Positions 25,010-32,716 of a stretch of DNA of 64,000 nucleotides are shown here, one piece after another. Numbering within the stretch: position 1 is the first letter of the stretch; each line of letters opens with the position of its first letter. The DNA is taken from contig NZ_JAATJG010000004.1 of the NCBI RefSeq assembly GCF_011927765.1, positions 186,001 through 250,000 on the forward strand, in the 5' to 3' direction. The position numbers and the translations under genes were made by a program. Source of the stretch: Wenyingzhuangia aestuarii (GTDB taxonomy: Bacteria; Bacteroidota; Bacteroidia; Flavobacteriales; Flavobacteriaceae). Below the pieces are notes generated by a model. That model made no database searches, was not told where the DNA came from, and saw only the letters and a list, made by a program, of their open reading frames with translations.

Positions 25010-25465
25010 ATGCAAAAGAAAATAAACATACAGAATAAAAGAGCTCGTTTTGAATATGAAATTCTAGACAAATATGTAGCTGGACTGGTATTAACAGGAA
25101 CCGAAATTAAATCTATTAGATTAAGTAAAGCTAGAATTACAGATAGCTTTTGTGAATTTAATGAGAGCGGAGAACTGTTTGCTATTAATATGTTTATTGA
25201 GGAGTATTTGTACGGAAATGCTTACAACCACAAACCCAAAAGTTCTCGTAAATTACTTTTAAACAAAAAAGAGTTAAAAAAACTGAATAAAGAAGTGCAA
25301 ACCGGTGGTTTAACTATTGTTCCTTTAAAAATGTTTTTAAACGATAAGGGATTGGCTAAATTAGAAATTGCACTTTGTAAGGGTAAAAAATTATACGACA
25401 AAAGACAAACGATTAAAGATCGTGATAATAAAATATCTTTAGACCGAGTTAAGAAAAGCTATTAA
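25010..25465 (+). CDS. smpB: SsrA-binding protein SmpB
   Basis: A 151-residue cytosolic partner of tmRNA in trans-translation, rescuing stalled ribosomes. It shows the conserved OB-fold sequence NKRARFEYEILDKYVAGLVLTGTEIKSIR, then NAYNHKPKSSRKLLL, and the basic C-terminal tail (DKRQTIKDRDNKISLDRVKKSY) that enters the decoding centre. The expected YxH/NH contacts are present. The tmRNA gene itself is not in this window. Its stop overlaps the start of the next gene (TAATG). Confidence 0.97.
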   Translation: MQKKINIQNKRARFEYEILDKYVAGLVLTGTEIKSIRLSKARITDSFCEFNESGELFAINMFIEEYLYGNAYNHKPKSSRKLLLNKKELKKLNKEVQTGGLTIVPLKMFLNDKGLAKLEIALCKGKKLYDKRQTIKDRDNKISLDRVKKSY

Positions 25466-26316
25466 TGCTAATGGCTTGGCTTAAACTTATTAGAATTAAA
25501 AATCTTTTACTTATAAGTATTAGTCAAATTCTTATTGTTTGTTTTTTATTTTCATATCATCAGCTAACTCCTGTTGTATACCTTTATTTATTTTGCACTT
25601 TTTGTTTAGCAGCAGCAGGTAATATTATTAATGATTATTTTGATGTAACTACAGATGCTACAAACAAACCCAACAAACAAATTGTAGGAAAACATATTTT
25701 ACCTAAAAATGCTTTTGGGGCATATATCATATTTAATTTATTAGGATTAATAGCAGGAACCTATGCTTGCATTCTTTTGCAAAGTGTTTTATTGTATTTT
25801 TACGGAATTCCTGTTATTCTATTATTATATCTCTACAGCAAACAATTAAAAGGAATTCCTTTTTTAGGAAATTTTATCATTGCAAGTTTTACAGCTTTTT
25901 CTATTTTATTTTTTTTGATGATAATTCCTAGCAATCCTTATCAAAAACAAATTATTTATATTTTAGCTTTTTTTGCTTTTGCACTAAATCTAATCAGAGA
26001 AATTATTAAAGATATAGAAGATGTTAAAGGAGATAAAAAAGCAAATCTAAAAACCTTACCCATAATTATTGGAACAACTAGAACAGTTGCTATTTGCAAA
26101 TTTTTAATCATCGTTACATTAATCAGTTTTGTAATACTTTTATACGTAACCAATACTATTTATATAAAACTATATATTCTAATTACACTAACTATCCCTC
26201 TTGCCTATTGCTTTCAGCTACTAAAATCAGCTGTTAAAAAAAACGATTTTTCCAGAATTAGTGGAATTCTTAAATTAATTATAGGATTTGGAATTTTAGC
26301 TGTATTTTTTGCTTAA
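25465..26316 (+). CDS. UbiA-family prenyltransferase (geranylgeranylglycerol-phosphate-type)
   Basis: A 283-residue inner-membrane enzyme with about eight or nine helices and the two aspartate motifs that bind the prenyl diphosphate via magnesium: NDYFDVTTD (about residues 55-63) and the second in REIIKDIEDVKGDKKANLKTLPI. This matches UbiA proteins annotated as geranylgeranylglycerol-phosphate geranylgeranyltransferase-like in flavobacteria; the actual acceptor (quinone ring, heme or glycerol phosphate) is not shown. The start overlaps the smpB stop by one base; a second ATG lies six bases on. The smpB-ubiA-maf order supports one operon. Confidence 0.9.
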   Translation: MLMAWLKLIRIKNLLLISISQILIVCFLFSYHQLTPVVYLYLFCTFCLAAAGNIINDYFDVTTDATNKPNKQIVGKHILPKNAFGAYIIFNLLGLIAGTYACILLQSVLLYFYGIPVILLLYLYSKQLKGIPFLGNFIIASFTAFSILFFLMIIPSNPYQKQIIYILAFFAFALNLIREIIKDIEDVKGDKKANLKTLPIIIGTTRTVAICKFLIIVTLISFVILLYVTNTIYIKLYILITLTIPLAYCFQLLKSAVKKNDFSRISGILKLIIGFGILAVFFA

Positions 26317-26326
26317 ACAAAACTAT

Positions 26327-26902
26327 ATGCTTTCAGAAATATTAAACAAATACAAAATTATACTAGGATCTAAATCTCCTAGAAGACAACAATTTTTAAA
26401 AGAATTAAACATAGCTTTTGAATCAAGAACGGTAGATAGTCAAGAAATATATCCACATCATTTTAAAGCAGAAGAAATTACTGAATTTTTAGCCGAATTT
26501 AAATCAAACGCTATTAAACTAAGTAATAATGAATTATTAATTACTGCCGATACCATTGTATGGTCTAATAACAGGGCTTTAGAAAAACCTCAAGATAAAA
26601 AAGAGGCTATTAAAATGTTAGAAGAACTTTCTAACAACAATCACCAAGTAATTACCTCTATTTGCATAGCCACTACTAAAAAAACAAAAGTAATTACAGA
26701 GAAAACAAAAGTCTACTTTGGAAAGCTTTCTGAAGAGGAAATAGAATTCTACGTAAACCACTACAAACCTTTTGACAAAGCAGGAAGTTACGGTATTCAG
26801 GAATGGATTGGATTGATTGGTGTTACCAAAATTGAAGGGAGTTATGCCAATGTAGTAGGACTACCTGTACAAAAGTTGTATACAGAACTTAAAAACTTCT
26901 GA
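26327..26902 (+). CDS. maf: Maf-family nucleotide pyrophosphatase
   Basis: 191 residues. The Maf signature GSKSPRRQQFLKEL is at the N-terminus (phosphate-binding SxSPRR), followed by the catalytic and metal-binding TADTIVWSNNRALEKPQDKKEA (the aspartate and the lysine of EKP) and DKAGSYGIQEW, typical of the dTTP/UTP-hydrolysing (YhdE) subgroup. Role: removal of non-canonical or excess nucleoside triphosphates. The upstream extension to 26309 would use TTG and overlap the previous gene; the ATG at 26327 is chosen. Confidence 0.94.
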   Translation: MLSEILNKYKIILGSKSPRRQQFLKELNIAFESRTVDSQEIYPHHFKAEEITEFLAEFKSNAIKLSNNELLITADTIVWSNNRALEKPQDKKEAIKMLEELSNNNHQVITSICIATTKKTKVITEKTKVYFGKLSEEEIEFYVNHYKPFDKAGSYGIQEWIGLIGVTKIEGSYANVVGLPVQKLYTELKNF

Positions 26903-26907
26903 TTTTA

Positions 26908-26940
26908 TTGACTTCCAACCATATAAAATTATTACTTTTG
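26908..26940 (+). promoter_or_regulatory. Promoter of the transketolase C-half gene
   Basis: TTG (26908-26910), 22 bases, TACTTTTG (26933-26940): a full match to the Bacteroidota consensus, 27 bases before the ATG. Confidence 0.65.
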
Positions 26941-26967
26941 CCCCACAATTAATGTTAGAACTGTAAA

Positions 26968-27939
26968 ATGAAAAAATACACTTACACAGAGAAAAAAGAT
27001 ACCCGTTCAGGTTTTGGTGCTGGATTAGCTCACTTAGGAAGAACAAATCCTAATGTAGTTGCACTATGTGCTGATTTAATTGGTTCATTAAAAATGGATG
27101 AATTTATTAAAGAAAACCCTGAAAGATTTTTCCAAATTGGTATTGCAGAAGCTAACATGATGGGAATTGCTGCTGGTTTAACTATTGGTGGAAAAATTCC
27201 TTTTACAGGAACGTTTGCTGGTTTTTCTACAGGTCGTGTTTACGATCAAATTAGACAATCTATTGCGTACTCTAACAAGAACGTAAAAGTTTGTGCTTCT
27301 CACGCAGGATTAACACTTGGAGAAGATGGTGCTACTCACCAAATATTAGAAGACATTGGATTGATGAAAATGTTACCTGGTATGACGGTTATTAATACTT
27401 GTGACTACAACCAAACTGAAGCAGCTACTATTGCTATTGCAGAACACGATGGACCTGTTTACTTACGTTTTGGTAGACCCGTAGTGCCTATTTATATGCC
27501 TAAATTTACTGAAACTGAACACGAAAATAAATTTGTGATTGGTAAAGGAATCCAAATGACAGAAGGAACTGATGTAACTATTGTTGCTACAGGTCACTTA
27601 GTTTGGGAAGCTTTACAAGCATCTGAAGAATTAAACGAAGCTGGAATTAGTGCAGAAGTAATTAACATTCACACAATTAAACCTTTAGATGAGGAATTAA
27701 TTTTAAAATCTGTTGGTAAAACAGGATGTGTTGTTACAGCAGAAGAACACAACTTCTTAGGAGGTTTAGGAGAAAGTGTTGCTAGAACATTAGCATTAAA
27801 CGCTCCTGCACCACAAGAATTTGTAGCAACTAAAGATACTTTTGGAGAATCTGGAACACCTGCTCAATTAATGGACAAGTACGGATTAAATACAGCTGCT
27901 ATTGTAGCTGCTGCTAAAAAAGCAATTAAAAGAACATAG
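26968..27939 (+). CDS. Transketolase, C-terminal (pyrimidine-binding/transketolase_C) subunit
   Basis: 323 residues corresponding to only the second half of a transketolase. The Pyr domain (about 5-170) has the conserved GIAEANMMGIAAGLTIGGKIPFTGTFAGF with the catalytic glutamate in IAEANM, and SHAGLTLGEDGATHQ; the C-terminal domain (about 185-320) has GHLVWEALQAS and TAEEHNFLGGLGESVA. It must pair with an N-terminal, thiamine diphosphate-binding subunit to form the pentose-phosphate enzyme. In related genomes that partner is usually just upstream; here the upstream gene is maf and the N-half is not in the window. It has its own promoter and a terminator. Confidence 0.95.
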   Translation: MKKYTYTEKKDTRSGFGAGLAHLGRTNPNVVALCADLIGSLKMDEFIKENPERFFQIGIAEANMMGIAAGLTIGGKIPFTGTFAGFSTGRVYDQIRQSIAYSNKNVKVCASHAGLTLGEDGATHQILEDIGLMKMLPGMTVINTCDYNQTEAATIAIAEHDGPVYLRFGRPVVPIYMPKFTETEHENKFVIGKGIQMTEGTDVTIVATGHLVWEALQASEELNEAGISAEVINIHTIKPLDEELILKSVGKTGCVVTAEEHNFLGGLGESVARTLALNAPAPQEFVATKDTFGESGTPAQLMDKYGLNTAAIVAAAKKAIKRT

Positions 27940-27957
27940 TTCTTATTTTAATACCTA

Positions 27958-27993
27958 AAAAAAAGGGCTTCCATATATGGAAGCCTTTTTTTT
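27958..27993. terminator. Bidirectional terminator between transketolase half and dps
   Basis: Stem AAAAGGGCTTCCATA / TATGGAAGCCTTTT with A-run and T-run on both sides, serving the two convergent genes. Confidence 0.92.
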
Positions 27994-28005
27994 CTATATG
28001 CTATT

Positions 28006-28476
28006 TTATCCTAACCAAGAATTTAACATCCACAATGTTTTTTCTTGTTCACTTATAAAGTCACTCACCATAGAATTAGTTCCTTCATCATCTGCATCAC
28101 CAGACAAGTTTAGTATTTCTCTTTCTAAATCTAATAGCTGACTATATCCTGCAACCACTAAATTAACAGCTTCTACATCGTTAGATACATTTTTACCTAC
28201 TGCAATTTTAGATACCTCTAAATAATCTGTAAAAGTATGTAATGGTGTTCCTCCTAGGGTTAAAATACGCTCTGCTATCTCATCAATTTTTAATTGAGAA
28301 TCTCCGTAATACTCCTCAAATTTTACATGCAATTCAAAAAAGTTTTTCCCTTTAATATTCCAATGCAATCCTCTTAAATTTTGATAATGGATTTGATAGT
28401 TGGCCAACAAACCATTTAACTTGTTTATCACTTTTACAGAATATTCATTTTCAATTCCTACAATTGTATTTTTCAT
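28006..28476 (-). CDS. dps: Dps-type mini-ferritin
   Basis: 156 residues, a four-helix ferritin-like protein that forms a 12-mer storing iron and using hydrogen peroxide as oxidant, protecting DNA. The ferroxidase residues are visible in the second helix region: LRGLHWNIKGKNFFELHVKFEEYYGDSQLKIDEIAERI (H in LHWN and H in ELHVKFEE, with D and E following), as typical for the inter-subunit site. The N-terminal tail is short and not strongly basic, so direct DNA binding is doubtful. It is divergent from oxyR, which fits peroxide induction. Confidence 0.95.
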   Translation of the reverse strand: MKNTIVGIENEYSVKVINKLNGLLANYQIHYQNLRGLHWNIKGKNFFELHVKFEEYYGDSQLKIDEIAERILTLGGTPLHTFTDYLEVSKIAVGKNVSNDVEAVNLVVAGYSQLLDLEREILNLSGDADDEGTNSMVSDFISEQEKTLWMLNSWLG

Positions 28477-28513
28477 CTTATTGATTTTAAATTCATTGTA
28501 AATTTAATCAGAA

Positions 28514-28531
28514 ATAGTAAAGCAACTCTAT
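28514..28531. promoter_or_regulatory. Candidate OxyR-binding dyad in the dps/oxyR intergenic region
   Basis: ATAG-N10-CTAT lies midway in the 114-bp divergent region, and ATAG recurs at 28564 (in GATAGTATTGATACCTA). OxyR sites in other bacteria carry ATAG/CTAT half-sites, but with a different inner spacing (N7), so the match is partial. Confidence 0.35.
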
Positions 28532-28590
28532 AATCATAATTGATAATTTTAATATCTTTATAGATAGTATTGATACCTAATAAATAAATC

Positions 28591-29535
28591 ATGACGATTA
28601 CTCAATTAAAGTACGTTTTAGCTGTTGCAGAACATAAAAACTTTACCACAGCATCTGAACATTGTTTTGTTACCCAACCTACGCTAAGTATGCAAATACA
28701 CAAATTAGAAGAACAATTGGGTATTCAAATTTTTAACAGAAACAAAAAACCTATTGAATTAACAGAGGTTGGTAAAAAAATTGTGGCTCAAGCTAAAACT
28801 ATTGTCAACGAAAGTAGTCGTATTACCGATATTGTAGAACAAGAAAAAGGATACATTGGTGGTGAGTTTAAGTTGGGAATTATTCCTACTATTATGCCTA
28901 GCTTACTTCCGTTATTTTTAAAAAACTTTAACAAAAAATTCCCTAAAGTTGAGTTAGTTATTTATGAATTAACAACGTCGGAAATAGTTCAAAAATTATC
29001 AGATGGACATTTAGATGCAGCCATTGCAGCTACTCCTTTATTAAATGATAACATTGTAGAATCTCCAATTTATTATGAACCTTTTATTGGTTTGGTTAAT
29101 AAAAACCACAGACTATACAATCAAAAAAACTTACATCCTGGCGATTTAGACATTGAAGATTTACTACTATTAGAAGACGGACATTGTTTTAAAGAAAGTG
29201 TTTTAAACATTTGTAGTTCTTTAGGTCACAAACACAAAAAGAAATTTGCACTACAAAGTGGTAGTTTTGATACGCTTATAAAATTAACCAAAGAAGGATT
29301 AGGAATGACTTTACTACCTTATTTACATTCTTTAGATTTAAGAGAAGATGATAAGCTTTTAATTCGTGAATTTGAAAAACCATATCCTGCAAGAGAAGTG
29401 AGTATGATTTATCATAAATCAGGATTAAAACTGCAAATTATTAACGCTTTAAAAGATGAAATTTCGGGAATATTACGTGGTGTTATTGCTTTTAGTAATG
29501 TGGATATTATTAGCCCATTAAAACTAAAAAAATAA
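28591..29535 (+). CDS. oxyR: Peroxide-sensing LysR regulator OxyR
   Basis: 314 residues. N-terminal winged helix (TITQLKYVLAVAEHKNFTTASEHCFVTQPTLSMQIHKLEEQLG, residues 2-60) and a periplasmic-binding-like regulatory domain. The redox pair is fully preserved: GHC at residue 199 and NIC at residue 208, the same spacing and numbers as in E. coli OxyR, where peroxide forms the C199-C208 disulfide. T100-like and H-type pocket residues lie in the IIPTIMPSLLP segment. The gene is divergent from dps, its expected target, and a peroxiredoxin is also in the window (5.1 kb). High confidence in the call. Confidence 0.95.
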   Translation: MTITQLKYVLAVAEHKNFTTASEHCFVTQPTLSMQIHKLEEQLGIQIFNRNKKPIELTEVGKKIVAQAKTIVNESSRITDIVEQEKGYIGGEFKLGIIPTIMPSLLPLFLKNFNKKFPKVELVIYELTTSEIVQKLSDGHLDAAIAATPLLNDNIVESPIYYEPFIGLVNKNHRLYNQKNLHPGDLDIEDLLLLEDGHCFKESVLNICSSLGHKHKKKFALQSGSFDTLIKLTKEGLGMTLLPYLHSLDLREDDKLLIREFEKPYPAREVSMIYHKSGLKLQIINALKDEISGILRGVIAFSNVDIISPLKLKK

Positions 29536-29591
29536 GACATTTGACAAACTCATAAAAAAACACTAATTTAATATATATCAAATCTCCCTTC

Positions 29592-31367
29592 ATGCAATCA
29601 GTTACTAGAATATTTGATTTTCCGTTGTATCAATTAGAAAATCTTCCCTTAGAAAAAGCCTTTACTACTAAGTATAACGGCCAATGGGTTTCTATTTCTA
29701 CACAAGAATATATTAAACAATACAACCTTGTTTCCAAAGGTTTGTTAGAATTAGGGATTCAAAAAAATGATAAAATAGCAATTATATCTACCACAAATAG
29801 AACAGAGTGGAATATTATAGATATGGGTATTCTACAAACAGGTGCACAAAATGTACCTATATACCCTACTATTTCAGCTACTGATTATGAATATATTTTA
29901 AATCATTCAGAAGCTACTTATTGTTTTGTTTCAGACAAAGAGGTATTGGCTAAAGTAAAGGCTATAAAAGAAAACACACAATTAAAAGATGTTTATAGTT
30001 TTGATGAAATCGAAGGAGTTAAAAATTGGAAGGAACTTTTAAAAATAGGAACCACCGCCTCTAACGACCAACAGTTAGAAGATCTTAAAAATAGCATTCA
30101 AACTAACGATTTAGCAACTATTATATACACCTCAGGAACTACAGGAAGACCTAAAGGAGTTATGATTAGTCACAACAACCTTATTTCTAATGTTATAGAT
30201 AGTGCTCCAAGAATGCCAAAATCAGACGGAAGCACAAAATCATTAAGTTTTTTACCTGTTTGTCATGTTTTTGAACGTATGATTCTTTATCTATATCAAT
30301 ACGGAAGTATTCAAATATACTTTGCAGAGTCTTTAGAATCTATTAGTGATAATTTAAAAGAAATTCAACCGAGTATAATGACAGCCGTTCCAAGGTTGTA
30401 CGAAAAAGTATATGATAAAATTTATGCCAAAGGAAGAGAGTTAACAGGTATCAAAAAAGCCTTATTTTATTGGGCTGCTGATGTAGGTTTAAAATACGAA
30501 CCGTTTGTAGACAAAGGATGGTATTACAGCCTACAACTAAAAATTGCTAGAAAATTAATTTTAAGCAAATGGAAAGAGGCTTTAGGAGGTAATTTAGACA
30601 TTCTAGTTTCTGGTAGTGCTGCTTTACAACCTAGATTGGCTAGAGTTTTTGCAGCAGCAGAAATGCCTATTTTAGAAGGTTATGGCTTAACAGAAACTTC
30701 TCCTGTAATTTCAGTAAACGATATTATAAACAAAGCCTTTAAAATAGGAACCGTGGGTAGACCTATTCCTAACGTAGAAGTTAAAATAGCCGAGGATGGA
30801 GAAATTTTAGTAAAAGGTCCTAACGTAATGTTAGGTTACTATAAAGATCCAGAAAAAACAAAAGAAGTAATGACCGGGGACTACTTTCATACCGGAGACA
30901 TTGGAGAGTTAGATAATGATGGATTTTTAAAAATAACCGATCGTAAAAAGGAAATTTTTAAAACCTCTGGAGGTAAATATATTGTACCTACTCTGTTAGA
31001 AAACGAACTAAAACAATCTCGTTTTATCGATCAAATTATGGTGATTGGTGAAGGAGAAAAAATGCCTGCAGCTTTTATTCAAATTAATTTTGACTACGTA
31101 AGAGATTGGTGTAAAATAAAAGGAATTCCTAATATGAACACCAACTTAGATTTAGTAAACTGTCCGCAAGTAGCAGAAAGAATTCAGCAAGAAATTACAC
31201 TATGTAATAACAAATTTGGAAAATGGGAACAAATTAAAAGATTTGAATTAACTCCAGATGAATGGACCATAGATGGAGGGCATTTAACCCCTACCATGAA
31301 AGTAAAGCGTAAAGTAGTTTTAGAAATTTATAAAGATTTATTTGATAAAATTTACAGAAAAAGCTAA
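29592..31367 (+). CDS. Long-chain acyl-CoA synthetase (AMP-binding)
   Basis: 591 residues of the ANL superfamily, activating fatty acids to acyl-CoA via acyl-adenylate, peripheral to the inner membrane. Motifs in order: P-loop-like IYTSGTTGRPKGVMIS (about 178-193), EGYGLTETSPVIS (A5), TGDIGELDNDGFLKITDRKKEIFKTSGGKYI (A7-A8 hinge and CoA-binding turn) and the late catalytic lysine near MKVKRKVV. This is the FadD15/FACS type with a large N-domain insert (residues 240-330). Its stop codon overlaps the stop of the convergent phosphoesterase gene by four bases. Confidence 0.95.
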   Translation: MQSVTRIFDFPLYQLENLPLEKAFTTKYNGQWVSISTQEYIKQYNLVSKGLLELGIQKNDKIAIISTTNRTEWNIIDMGILQTGAQNVPIYPTISATDYEYILNHSEATYCFVSDKEVLAKVKAIKENTQLKDVYSFDEIEGVKNWKELLKIGTTASNDQQLEDLKNSIQTNDLATIIYTSGTTGRPKGVMISHNNLISNVIDSAPRMPKSDGSTKSLSFLPVCHVFERMILYLYQYGSIQIYFAESLESISDNLKEIQPSIMTAVPRLYEKVYDKIYAKGRELTGIKKALFYWAADVGLKYEPFVDKGWYYSLQLKIARKLILSKWKEALGGNLDILVSGSAALQPRLARVFAAAEMPILEGYGLTETSPVISVNDIINKAFKIGTVGRPIPNVEVKIAEDGEILVKGPNVMLGYYKDPEKTKEVMTGDYFHTGDIGELDNDGFLKITDRKKEIFKTSGGKYIVPTLLENELKQSRFIDQIMVIGEGEKMPAAFIQINFDYVRDWCKIKGIPNMNTNLDLVNCPQVAERIQQEITLCNNKFGKWEQIKRFELTPDEWTIDGGHLTPTMKVKRKVVLEIYKDLFDKIYRKS

Positions 31368-31858
31368 GCTCTTTTACCTAGTTCTATAACTTCTAAGTTT
31401 AAAATTTCTCCTTTGATAATCTGAAATCTTAACATCGTTCTAACTTGATGAAATCCATGTTTACCTGCAGCTCCAGGATTCATGTGTAACAAACCCAATT
31501 TTTGATCGTATTGAACTTTTAAAATATGCGAATGCCCACTAATAAATAATTTTGGTGGGTTTTCTTTTATCTGTTCTTTAATTCTAACATTATATCTATT
31601 AGGATAACCACCAATATGGGTCATCCAAACATCCAACCCATTTACTACAAACCTGTTGTCTAACGGAAATTCTGCCCTAGCTTCTGTACCATCAATATTG
31701 CCATATACAGCTCTTAAAGGTTTTAAAGCTTTTAGTTTATCGGTTACGGTAATAGTTCCAATATCTCCTACATGCCAAACCTCATCAGCCTGCTTAACAT
31801 ATTTTAAAATAGCATCATCAATATAACTATGGGTATCGGAAAGCAACAATATTTTCAT
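31364..31858 (-). CDS. YfcE/MJ0936-type metallophosphoesterase
   Basis: 164 residues, a cytosolic calcineurin-like phosphodiesterase. The metal-ligand motifs are complete: LLSDTHSY (D-x-H), HVGDIG (GD), YGNIDG (GN with D in place of H), MTHIGG and SGHSHILK (H and GHxH), in the order and spacing of the YfcE family, which acts on phosphodiesters in vitro. The start at 31858 (MKILLLSDTH) is preferred because the family begins there; the longer frame adds an unconserved tail. It is divergent from truA. Confidence 0.92.
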   Translation of the reverse strand: MKILLLSDTHSYIDDAILKYVKQADEVWHVGDIGTITVTDKLKALKPLRAVYGNIDGTEARAEFPLDNRFVVNGLDVWMTHIGGYPNRYNVRIKEQIKENPPKLFISGHSHILKVQYDQKLGLLHMNPGAAGKHGFHQVRTMLRFQIIKGEILNLEVIELGKRA

Positions 31859-31966
31859 GTTACAAAAGTCGATATTTTTTCTGAATCTAAACACAAGTTC
31901 ACGCTATAGATTGTGTTGATTGTACGGCTTGAATTCAATACCTTTATCACATCAAAAAACAAGCAA

Positions 31967-32716
31967 TTGAGATACTTTGCAGAACTTTCTTATTTAGGGA
32001 AAAATTACCACGGATGGCAAATTCAACCCAATGCCATTAGTGTACAAGAGGTGGTACAAAACACCCTAACAACCATTTTAAGAACTCCCACAGAAGTTGT
32101 GGCTGCTGGTAGAACAGATTCAGGAGTACATGCCTCACAAATGTTTATTCATTTTGATACGGATGTAGAATTAATTTCTGACATACACTGTTACAAAATA
32201 AACTCTTTATTACCCTATGATGTTGTGTTTCATAAACTGTTTAAAGTAAATAGCGAAGCCCACACACGTTTTCATGCCACCAAAAGGAGTTATGAGTATA
32301 GAATTTTGTTAGGTAAAAGTCCTTTTACGACAGATATTCAATGGCAAATCAATAAAAAATTAAATATTGATGCTATGAACAAATCGGCAAGTTTTTTGCT
32401 AGACTACACTGATTTTAAATGCTTCTCTAGATCTAAAACAGATGTAAGAACTTATAATTGCGATATTTACAGAGCAGAATGGATTCTAAACGGAAACGAA
32501 TTGGTATTTCACATTTCTGCAGATCGTTTTTTACGAAACATGGTAAGAGCAATTGTTGGTACTTTGTACAATGTAGGATTGGGAAAAATAAAGCCCGAAG
32601 AAATTAGAACAATCATAGAAAGTCAAAATAGAATAAACGCAGGAGCTTCGGCACCCGCACATGGACTATTTTTAACCGAAATAACATACCCAGACACTAT
32701 TAAAAATGGCATCTAA
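31967..32716 (+). CDS. truA: tRNA pseudouridine(38-40) synthase TruA
   Basis: 249 residues. It shows the TruA start LRYFAELSYLGKNYHGWQIQPN, the catalytic aspartate in AAGRTDSGVHA (D51 in this numbering), and the later DFKCFSRSKTD and FLRNMVRAIVGTLYNVG motifs. It modifies positions 38-40 of the tRNA anticodon stem. No ATG is available; the TTG at 31967 places the start exactly where related proteins begin (M/LRYF). A GTG at 31913 would add 18 unconserved residues. The next gene overlaps its 3' end by 11 bases, so the two are co-transcribed. Confidence 0.94.
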   Translation: MRYFAELSYLGKNYHGWQIQPNAISVQEVVQNTLTTILRTPTEVVAAGRTDSGVHASQMFIHFDTDVELISDIHCYKINSLLPYDVVFHKLFKVNSEAHTRFHATKRSYEYRILLGKSPFTTDIQWQINKKLNIDAMNKSASFLLDYTDFKCFSRSKTDVRTYNCDIYRAEWILNGNELVFHISADRFLRNMVRAIVGTLYNVGLGKIKPEEIRTIIESQNRINAGASAPAHGLFLTEITYPDTIKNGI

